The translations under genes were made by a program, and so were the position numbers. From a bacterium (GTDB lineage: Bacteria > Patescibacteriota > Minisyncoccia > 1-14-0-10-42-19), in the NCBI GenBank assembly GCA_030690215.1, contig JAUYHD010000030.1, positions 1-35,484 of the forward strand: a stretch of 35,484 nt of DNA. Reading direction: 5' to 3'. Below, piece after piece: positions 25,555-31,126 of this stretch. The notes under the pieces are model-generated. The model did not search any database, was not told the origin of the DNA, and worked only from the letters and a program-made list of their open reading frames with translations. The first letter of the stretch is position 1. The number at the start of each line of letters is the position of its first letter.

Positions 25555-26034
25555 TTATTTAGCAGATTCATTTTTTGAAACCGTATACTTCATCCACCTT
25601 CCTTCTTTATCCGTTTCAAAACTAAAATGATATTCGGGATGTTTTTCTTCAATTTCTGCCGCAATGCGATATAGCTCTTCCGGAGTATCTGCTTCTCCAA
25701 TGAAAACTGGAGAGCCGTCAAGACGTTCAACTTTATCAAAACGACCGTCAGATTTAATTTTGAAAGTTTCGGAGTAAGGGTTTTTACCCTCTAGCATATA
25801 AGCAAAATGTTCTTCGGCCCAATCAGCCGGAGTAAAATCTTTGGTGCGTTCTGACTCCTCCTGGTATCTGATTTCGGTTTCTTTTGTTTTCTTTTCGGTA
25901 GACTCCCCGGGTCTTGCTTCTACCGAAGGAGAAGGATAAAAATCCGACGAGGAATATGGCTTTCCCTTCATCGTAAATCCTTTGCCATGAATGGATTCAT
26001 CTTTTTCTTCTTTTTCGGGTCTTTCTATGCTCAT
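25555..26034 (-). CDS. Hypothetical acidic protein, 159 residues
   Basis: The start is the ATG at 26034 (MSIERPEKEEKDES); the open frame extends upstream only because it reads through tRNA-Leu. The N-terminal two-fifths is charged, low-complexity and probably disordered (RPGESTEKKTKETEIRYQEE). The C-terminal part looks folded, with DWAEEHFAYMLEGKNPYSE, then TPEELYRIAAEIEEKHPEYHF and a final strand GRWMKYTVSK. I recognise no family. It lies 20 bp after tRNA-Leu on the same strand, so it may be cotranscribed with it. Confidence 0.65.
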   Translation of the reverse strand: MSIERPEKEEKDESIHGKGFTMKGKPYSSSDFYPSPSVEARPGESTEKKTKETEIRYQEESERTKDFTPADWAEEHFAYMLEGKNPYSETFKIKSDGRFDKVERLDGSPVFIGEADTPEELYRIAAEIEEKHPEYHFSFETDKEGRWMKYTVSKNESAK

Positions 26035-26053
26035 AAAATTATTTTTATTAGAC

Positions 26054-26140
26054 TGGTGCGCAGGAGAGGATTTGAACCTCCAAGCCTTTGCAGGCACTAG
26101 CCCCTCAAGCTAGCGCGTATACCAGTTCCGCCACCTGCGC
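26054..26140 (-). tRNA. tRNA-Leu (anticodon GAG)
   Basis: The acceptor GCGCAGG pairs with CCTGCGC. The anticodon stem CTAGC/GCTAG encloses TTGAGGG, giving GAG. A long variable arm (TGCCTGCAAAGGCT) marks a class II tRNA, and the T loop is TTCAAAT. CCA is encoded. The length is 87 nt. It lies between rplS and the hypothetical gene at 25555-26034. Confidence 0.95.
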
Positions 26141-26204
26141 AAAATGGAATGTATCATCACTATAACAAAATATGTTGAATTTTCAATCCTTCCTTTTGAA
26201 AAAT

Positions 26205-26225
26205 AAAACACCTGTCAGGCGTTTT
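26205..26225 (-). terminator. rplS terminator
   Basis: AAAACACCTG (26205-26214) and CAGGCGTTTT (26216-26225) form a stem with one G-U pair, overlapping the rplS stop. Confidence 0.6.
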
Positions 26226-26712
26226 ATTTTTCTTCTTTCTTTTCTTTGGCGGCACTCGCTTTTACGGTATCAGTTGCTTCGGCTGTTTCTTTTTTCTCGT
26301 CGCTTGCTTCTTCCGGCTTTTCTTCCGCTTTTTCCAGAATAGTTTCTTCAACCACCCTCATCTGCTTCATTTTCTTGCGGGCGGCACGCGCTGCCTTTTC
26401 GCGGATGTAATAGAGCTTTGCCCGACGAACTTTAGAACGCCGTACGAGTTCAATTTTTTCAATAGTCGGTGAATATAATGGAAAGATTCGTTCAACGCCA
26501 ATACCGCCCACCACTTTCCGAACAGTAAATGTCCCGCCCGGTTCTGACCCGTGCTTTCGGGCCAAAATAAGGCCCTCAAACGCCTGAAGACGTGTTTTGT
26601 TTCCTTCTTTGACCCTCTGCCAGACACGAATCGTATCACCCGGACGGATATCCAGTTTTTTACGATCTTCTATCTTCACGGGAGAAAATTTAATTCCATG
26701 GATATTGCTCAT
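26224..26712 (-). CDS. rplS: Large-subunit ribosomal protein bL19 with charged C-terminal tail
   Basis: bL19 sits at the interface between the subunits. The core is typical: [34 protein letters not shown], then [35 protein letters not shown] and [24 protein letters not shown] (residues about 20-120). About 45 further residues form a Lys/Glu/Ala-rich tail ([20 protein letters not shown]), which most bacteria lack. It follows the rluD-like gene after 25 bp on the same strand. Confidence 0.96.
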   Translation of the reverse strand: MSNIHGIKFSPVKIEDRKKLDIRPGDTIRVWQRVKEGNKTRLQAFEGLILARKHGSEPGGTFTVRKVVGGIGVERIFPLYSPTIEKIELVRRSKVRRAKLYYIREKAARAARKKMKQMRVVEETILEKAEEKPEEASDEKKETAEATDTVKASAAKEKKEEK

Positions 26713-26737
26713 AGTATTTCATCAAGATACCACCATT

Positions 26738-27433
26738 TTAACTCCTGCGCAATCCCTTAAGCACCGTCTCCAAATCAGAAGGCATATCGGCCTCCAGACG
26801 AATTTTGCCGCCTTCCGGAAGCGTTAATTCCAGAGCAGACGCGTGCAGGAAGTGGCGCGAAAGCCCAAGAGGACACACATACCGCTTTCCTCCATATAAT
26901 TTATCGCATACAATCGGATAGCCAATCGTTTTAAAATGAACCCGTATTTGATGAGTGCGGCCTGTTTTTGGGGATGCGCGCATATATGTAAAATCATCGC
27001 CAAAGTATTCAACAACCTCATAATCGGTGCGCGCATCGCGTACAACACCCCGCATACTCCCTTCGGCAACTCGCTTGGTAGGATCATTTTTTGAACGGCC
27101 AATCGGCAAATTGATAGTCCCTTTCTTTTCTTTTACCCTACCTACCACTAAGGCAAGATATTCTTTTATTATTTTTCTTTCCTGGAACTGTTTTTTTAAA
27201 AATTCAAACGCTTTTTTATTTCGCGCAACCACAAGAACGCCGGATGTGTCTTTGTCCAGACGATGCACAAGTCCGGGACGCGCCGGGTCTTCTCCCACTC
27301 CTTCTATTTCAGGAAATTGCCCCGCTATCATTTGGATAAGCGTGTCTTCTTTATGATATTTGTCCGGATGCACCGAAATGCCCGCGGGCTTGTTTACCGC
27401 AATAATATCCTCGTCTTCATAAATAATTTGCAT
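26738..27433 (-). CDS. RluA/RluD-family pseudouridine synthase
   Basis: It converts uridine to pseudouridine in rRNA or tRNA. The catalytic motif HRLDKDTSGVLVVA (Asp, about residue 60) and SPKTGRTHQIRVHF are clear, as is the strand IIYEDEDIIAVNKPAGISVHP at the start. There is no N-terminal S4 domain, and at about 231 residues it is shorter than RluD. I prefer the ATG at 27433 (MQIIYEDED), five codons inside the longest frame. Its position directly before rplS suggests rRNA as target, but that is inference. Confidence 0.92.
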   Translation of the reverse strand: MQIIYEDEDIIAVNKPAGISVHPDKYHKEDTLIQMIAGQFPEIEGVGEDPARPGLVHRLDKDTSGVLVVARNKKAFEFLKKQFQERKIIKEYLALVVGRVKEKKGTINLPIGRSKNDPTKRVAEGSMRGVVRDARTDYEVVEYFGDDFTYMRASPKTGRTHQIRVHFKTIGYPIVCDKLYGGKRYVCPLGLSRHFLHASALELTLPEGGKIRLEADMPSDLETVLKGLRRS

Positions 27434-27466
27434 GCCCCATAGTGCCATAATTTTTCTAAAATAAAA

Positions 27467-27487
27467 AATCCCGCGGGAAACGGGATT
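27467..27487. terminator. Hairpin between the 107-residue gene and the rluD-like gene
   Basis: AATCCCG (27467-27473) pairs with CGGGATT (27481-27487), with T-rich tracts on both strands. It is six bases after the stop of the gene at 27493-27816. Confidence 0.75.
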
Positions 27488-27492
27488 ATTTT

Positions 27493-27816
27493 TTACTTAT
27501 TTATCTCTTCCAAAAATTCTGCGTACATATCAACGTCTCCGTTTTTTTCTATTTGCTTGTCTTCGTATGCAACGCCTATACGGCGGTACATTTCGTCTGC
27601 GGCATTTTTGAATACACCCGTTATCGTTGCAATAATCCAATAACGAAACTGTCCGAACCGCAGTTGGACAACCGTAAGTGCAAGGCGAGTACAACTGTAG
27701 TTTAACAACCCCGCAAAGTCGGTATCGTTGTTTTTTGATAAACGCGCTATTTCTTCCGCCAACGCATTAATATGTACATCTAAGTCTTTTCTGTCTGCTT
27801 GCTTAATATACGGCAT
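27493..27816 (-). CDS. Conserved-looking small protein, 107 residues
   Basis: The sequence begins MPYIKQADRKDLDVHINALAEEI and continues with GLLNYSCTRLALTVVQLRFGQFRYWIIATITGVFKNAADEMYRRIGVAYEDKQ. This MPYI-start, LNY, and FKNAADEMYRR pattern resembles a family of short phage/bacterial proteins of unknown function (DUF6899-like); I am not certain of the number. The product is helical and soluble by appearance. AAGGAGG precedes the ATG. It follows tRNA-Val by 29 bp on the same strand and may be cotranscribed with it. Confidence 0.7.
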   Translation of the reverse strand: MPYIKQADRKDLDVHINALAEEIARLSKNNDTDFAGLLNYSCTRLALTVVQLRFGQFRYWIIATITGVFKNAADEMYRRIGVAYEDKQIEKNGDVDMYAEFLEEINK

Positions 27817-27844
27817 TTCTATGCCCTCCTTTTTTTTAAATATC

Positions 27845-27919
27845 TGGTGCGCCCGAGAAGGATCGAACTTCTGGCCTTTTCGATGTCAACGAAACGCTCT
27901 ACCACTGAGCTACGGGCGC
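27845..27919 (-). tRNA. tRNA-Val (anticodon GAC)
   Basis: The acceptor GCGCCCG pairs with CGGGCGC. The anticodon stem TTTCG/CGAAA encloses TTGACAT, giving GAC. The T loop is TTCGATC and CCA is encoded. The length is 75 nt. The first eleven bases plus the preceding T are duplicated 89 bp upstream at 27998-28009. Confidence 0.95.
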
Positions 27920-27977
27920 AATATACAATATTTTAAAAAAAATTAAAATCCCATTTTCTTCTAAACTCGAATACTGA

Positions 27978-27997
27978 CCTGCCTGCCGGCAGGCAGG
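27978..27997. repeat. Perfect 20-bp palindrome beside a duplicated tRNA-Val 5' end
   Basis: CCTGCCTGCCGGCAGGCAGG is self-complementary. It directly abuts the second copy of the tRNA-Val start (27998-28009). Confidence 0.85.
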
Positions 27998-28009
27998 GCT
28001 ACGGGCGCA
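27998..28009 (-). repeat. Duplicated 5' end of tRNA-Val (12 bp)
   Basis: TGCGCCCGTAGC here equals 27909-27920, the T plus the first eleven bases of tRNA-Val. It also supplies the last codons and TAG stop (MRP-stop) of the frameshifted small gene upstream. Confidence 0.8.
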
Positions 28010-28206
28010 TTTGTTTTATGATTTCTTCAACTTCTTCGCGGCTGATGAGATTGCGTTTTTTTTACCTCTTCGTCAATGATTTTTTTAATCTGTTCTTCCA
28101 ATAATTTTTGGCTTTCTTTCGCTTGCTCCAAAAGCTCCTTCATCTGTGAAGGATCCATATTTTTCATCATATTAGCGGCAAGCTTTGCCTGATCAAATAA
28201 TCCCAT
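27999..28206 (-). pseudogene. Small helical protein gene with a one-base frameshift in an A8 run
   Basis: From the ATG at 28206 the frame gives MGLFDQAKLAANMMKNMDPS, a coiled-coil-like KELLEQAKESQKLLEEQIKK, then stops at 28027 after 59 residues with an unconvincing TQSHQPRRS. Skipping one A in the run at 28056-28063 restores KKRNLISREEVEEIIKQMRP and a stop at 27999, for 68 residues of consistent character. Either this is a frameshift (mutation or sequencing error) or transcript slippage in A8 makes both products. The restored frame ends inside the duplicated tRNA-Val start. The family is unknown. Confidence 0.6.
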
Positions 28207-28252
28207 AATATTCTTTAAATTTTAGTTCTTTTTTTATTAATTAAAAGCTGGG

Positions 28253-28957
28253 CTATGTATTAAATTTTTGAAACAAAGCCAAATATGAATTCGGCTTTCG
28301 GTCTCCGTGATATGAGGGATGTGGGGCTATAAAAATCAATGACCGAGGATTCTGAAGTAAAACTTGACCCAACAAAGATTTATATTTTTTATCATAGAAA
28401 GTACGGCTCTGAAAAACTATAAGCTTTGGTTCAAAAATTTTAATTTCATTAAGCAGCAGTTCCTCCTCTCTGTCTTTAGAAATATGCCTTCTATTCTCCC
28501 CGCCCAGTCTATAAAATCGTTTTAGAGTAACATATTTAAATAAATTGGTAAAAGCAACACAAGAAAGCATATTGGGGTCATTTTTCATTTGAAATAACTT
28601 AATAGCTGCTTTGTAGCTTTTTGCTAATCTTATCCCCTCCCATGCTTTTTTTCTTAAAAAATAAATCGCAGTAATATACGTACCGGCGATATGGACATTC
28701 ATTTTTTTTAGATTGTCATTCATTCCTTCAACAACTCTTCTTTTTTCAGAAAATCTTAAAATACCCCTAGATTCATCTTTCCCCAAATCTAGACCGATAA
28801 AAAGAACTCCTTTCTTCGTTCTATATCTTGAGCCTATAAATGGATAGGTGGCGAATTTTAAATCGTGCCCATTAAGTTTTCCGTTCCTAAAATTTATCCC
28901 GTTCTTTTTGAAAAATTTTTTATAGAGAATCTCTATGTCTCGCTCTAATCTATACAT
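28253..28957 (-). CDS. Possible uracil-DNA-glycosylase-superfamily protein
   Basis: The 234-residue protein begins MYRLERDIEILYKKFFKKNG. GVLFIGLDLGKDES (about residue 50) sits where UDG-like proteins have their GxxPG motif, and LIFIAPHPSYHGD near the end resembles the second UDG motif (HPS). NEIKIFEPKLIVFQSRTFY resembles the strand before it. These are suggestive, but the first motif lacks the usual Pro, so I give the family at moderate confidence only. It is richer in A/T than its neighbours, which may mark an acquired gene. It is followed closely by tRNA-Glu upstream on the same strand. Confidence 0.5.
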   Translation of the reverse strand: MYRLERDIEILYKKFFKKNGINFRNGKLNGHDLKFATYPFIGSRYRTKKGVLFIGLDLGKDESRGILRFSEKRRVVEGMNDNLKKMNVHIAGTYITAIYFLRKKAWEGIRLAKSYKAAIKLFQMKNDPNMLSCVAFTNLFKYVTLKRFYRLGGENRRHISKDREEELLLNEIKIFEPKLIVFQSRTFYDKKYKSLLGQVLLQNPRSLIFIAPHPSYHGDRKPNSYLALFQKFNT

Positions 28958-28961
28958 ACTG

Positions 28962-29036
28962 CGGTCCCACTGGGATTTGAACCCAGGTTACTAGGATGAA
29001 AACCTAGCGTCCTAGACCAGACTAGACGATGGGACC
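28962..29036 (-). tRNA. tRNA-Glu (anticodon UUC)
   Basis: The acceptor GGTCCCA pairs with TGGGACC. The anticodon stem CTAGG/CCTAG encloses TTTTCAT, giving UUC. The T loop is TTCAAAT. The 3' end reads G then CAG, so CCA is not encoded, unlike tRNA-Leu and tRNA-Val. The length is 75 nt. Confidence 0.95.
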
Positions 29037-29093
29037 ATATATTGCCAAAACTCAAATTATTATACATTATAAACATACTTTGTACATAAAGCT

Positions 29094-30332
29094 ATGAAAA
29101 TTCTTGCCATAGAAACGTCATGCGACGAAACATCAATCGCAATAATTGATACTCGATCCTTCCGCAAAAATTCTACCATTGCGGTACTCGCGCATAACAC
29201 AAGCTCACAGATAAAAATCCACCAAAAGTTCGGGGGAGTTGTGCCGAACCTCGCAAACCGCGAGCACCAAAAAAATCTGGTGCCGATTCTTGTGAAATCG
29301 CTGAAAGAAGCAAGCTTATACAAAGAAGCAAGAAGCAAGAAGCAAGAATTAAGGAGAAAACGACCTCAAAAAAATCTTAATTCTAGATTCTTAATTCTAG
29401 ATTCTATTCTTAAACGCGAGCAGGAACTATTCGCGCGAATTAGAGAACATATACTACCTCTGAAAAAACCTCACATTGATGCTGTGGCGGTTACTATCGG
29501 ACCGGGGCTTGAGCCCGCGCTCTGGGTGGGTATTAATTTTGCGCGCGCGCTTGCAACACTATGGGATCTCCCCCTTATCCCAATAAACCACATGGAAGGG
29601 CATATCTTTTCTGCTCTCCTCAAAGCAGAAAAGACAAATGCCAAATTACAAAAACCAAATTACAAAAAAATAAAAAATTATAAATTCCAAATGCAAAAAT
29701 TTCCGGCGATAGCTCTGCTTGTAAGCGGTGGGCATACGGAGCTCGTTTGCATAAAAGGAATCGGGAAATACAAAATCATCGGGGAAACACTTGATGATGC
29801 AGTGGGTGAAGCGTTTGATAAAACTGCGCGCCTCTTGGGGCTTCGCTACCCTGGTGGGCCTGAAATCGCAAAACTGGCCGAAAAAAAGAACATAAAAAAT
29901 ATATCAATTTCATTGCCGCGCCCAATGATCCGTTCAAACAATTTTGATTTTTCTTTCTCGGGGTTAAAGACGGCGGTACTCTATGCGGTGCAAGACTTAA
30001 AAAAACAATACACACTCAAAGACATACAACCGGTAGTTGCGCGAGAATTTCAAAACGCGGCAGTTGAAGTCCTCATTACAAAAACAATCGCTGCCTCAAA
30101 AAAATATAAAACACGCGCAATTCTTCTCGGCGGAGGAGTATCCGCAAATAAAAAATTGCGGGTTGATTTAACTAAGGCATCAAAACAAAACAACATTCCG
30201 CTTCTCATATCCCCCTTGTCTCTTACGGGCGACAATGCATTAATGATTGCCATCGCCGCATTTTTTAATCAAAAAAAAGCGAAGAAAAATATTTCTTCGC
30301 TCAAAGCTAACGCGCATATGCGCTTATCATAA
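29094..30332 (+). CDS. tsaD: tRNA N6-threonylcarbamoyladenosine synthase subunit TsaD
   Basis: TsaD transfers the threonylcarbamoyl group to A37 of ANN-decoding tRNAs. Family marks are ILAIETSCDETSIAIID at the start, FGGVVPNLANREHQKNL, the metal site NHMEGHIFSALL (HxxxH), LVSGGHTELVCI, GETLDDAVGEAFDKTARLLGL, YPGGPEIAKLA and LLGGGVSANKKLR. The length, 412, exceeds the usual 330-350. The surplus comes from two in-frame tracts: about 29318-29425 (KEARSKKQELRRKR onward) and 29635-29700 (NAKLQKPNYKKIKNYKFQMQK). The last 60 bases overlap the terminator of the convergent HAD gene. Confidence 0.96.
   Translation: MKILAIETSCDETSIAIIDTRSFRKNSTIAVLAHNTSSQIKIHQKFGGVVPNLANREHQKNLVPILVKSLKEASLYKEARSKKQELRRKRPQKNLNSRFLILDSILKREQELFARIREHILPLKKPHIDAVAVTIGPGLEPALWVGINFARALATLWDLPLIPINHMEGHIFSALLKAEKTNAKLQKPNYKKIKNYKFQMQKFPAIALLVSGGHTELVCIKGIGKYKIIGETLDDAVGEAFDKTARLLGLRYPGGPEIAKLAEKKNIKNISISLPRPMIRSNNFDFSFSGLKTAVLYAVQDLKKQYTLKDIQPVVAREFQNAAVEVLITKTIAASKKYKTRAILLGGGVSANKKLRVDLTKASKQNNIPLLISPLSLTGDNALMIAIAAFFNQKKAKKNISSLKANAHMRLS
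29318..29415 (+). repeat. Repeat-derived in-frame insert 1 in tsaD
   Basis: AAGAAGCAAGAAGCAAG and TAATTCTAGATTCTTAATTC are tandem short units with partial inverted symmetry (GAATTAAG..CTTAATTC). They encode a basic, low-complexity segment between SLKEASLY and the conserved region that begins before LPLKKPHIDAVAVT. A similar GAATCAAGAATTAAG unit lies in uvrC near 8210-8240. Confidence 0.6.
29635..29702 (+). repeat. Repeat-derived in-frame insert 2 in tsaD
   Basis: Units of the form CCAAATTACAAAAA repeat here and encode NAKLQKPNYKKIKNYKFQMQ between GHIFSALLKAEKT and FPAIALLVSGG. TsaD proteins normally have only a few residues at this place. Confidence 0.65.
30279..30301 (-). terminator. HAD-gene terminator inside the 3' end of tsaD
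   Basis: AGCGAAGAAA (30279-30288) pairs with TTTCTTCGCT (30292-30301) and is followed on the minus strand by TTTTTTTT. It terminates the gene at 30343-30981 while coding for the last part of tsaD on the other strand. Confidence 0.75.
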
Positions 30333-30342
30333 CGAGCCCTTC

Positions 30343-30981
30343 TTATCGGAAAAATTTCATTAACTCAAGAGGATTATATTCTTTAATAACAAAATCAGCT
30401 TTTGATAAATCTTGCCCAAGATTGTTATCTTTAGCTATACATAAAAATCCTCCCATTTTAGCGGCTTCGATACCACTTTCGGCATCTTCAAATACTATGC
30501 AATCGCTGCTTTTCATGCCTAACATTTCGGCTGCTTTCAAAAATATTTCAGGATTAGGCTTTCCTTTGTGTATATTTTCTGCAAATATTTTCACATCAAA
30601 AATGCCAATCAAATCCCCCGCCAAAAGAACTGCTGTTTTCTGGGTCGCAGATGTAGCAAGGGCAAGCTTAATGCCATTCTCTCCCAACAATTTTAAAAAT
30701 TGTTTTATACCTTTGAAATATCGCGACGGCTCCTTTCTTAGACCCTCTATTACTATTTCATCTTTTTCATGAGACAGCTTTCTGGGGTTTAAGTCTTTCC
30801 TATTTCTCCCCTTAAGAACTAGGTTAATAAAAAGAATGTTCTTTTTGCCGCTTTGTTTTTTAAGCTCCCCGTCTGTGAGTGTAATATCATATTTTTGGAA
30901 CAATTCTATCCATGCCTTTTCATGCAGTCCTATAGTACCGACCAATGTTCCATCAAGATCAAAAATTGCACCCTTCCTCAT
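30343..30981 (-). CDS. HAD-superfamily phosphatase (beta-phosphoglucomutase-like)
   Basis: The start is the ATG at 30981 (MRKGAIFDLDGTLVGTI), because motif I then lies at the usual distance. Motif I is DLDGT, motif II LALATSATQKT, motif III KGKPNPEIFLKAAEML with its Lys, and motif IV VFEDAESGIEAAKMGG. This set is that of the beta-phosphoglucomutase/phosphoglycolate phosphatase group, about 212 residues. The cap sequence (residues 15-85) is rich in Lys and gives no substrate clue. It converges with tsaD. Confidence 0.85.
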   Translation of the reverse strand: MRKGAIFDLDGTLVGTIGLHEKAWIELFQKYDITLTDGELKKQSGKKNILFINLVLKGRNRKDLNPRKLSHEKDEIVIEGLRKEPSRYFKGIKQFLKLLGENGIKLALATSATQKTAVLLAGDLIGIFDVKIFAENIHKGKPNPEIFLKAAEMLGMKSSDCIVFEDAESGIEAAKMGGFLCIAKDNNLGQDLSKADFVIKEYNPLELMKFFR

Positions 30982-31126
30982 ATTATCAGTATATAACATC
31001 ATTAATTTAGCACCTCTTTTTTTATTATTTTTTTAAAAATACCAAAAACAGAATAGCGTCTTAAATTCTATTTGTCAATAAAAACTCCTCAAAGCTCGTA
31101 TTCCGTGTTATTCTAAGAATAATTTC

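Noticed and set aside
25442-25630. Plus-strand open frame after element A copy 3
   Set aside because: It overlaps the element end, a terminator and the hypothetical minus-strand gene, with no recognisable product.
26035-26097. N-terminal extension MPAKAWRFKSSPAHQ of the hypothetical gene
   Set aside because: These codons are the 3' part of tRNA-Leu.
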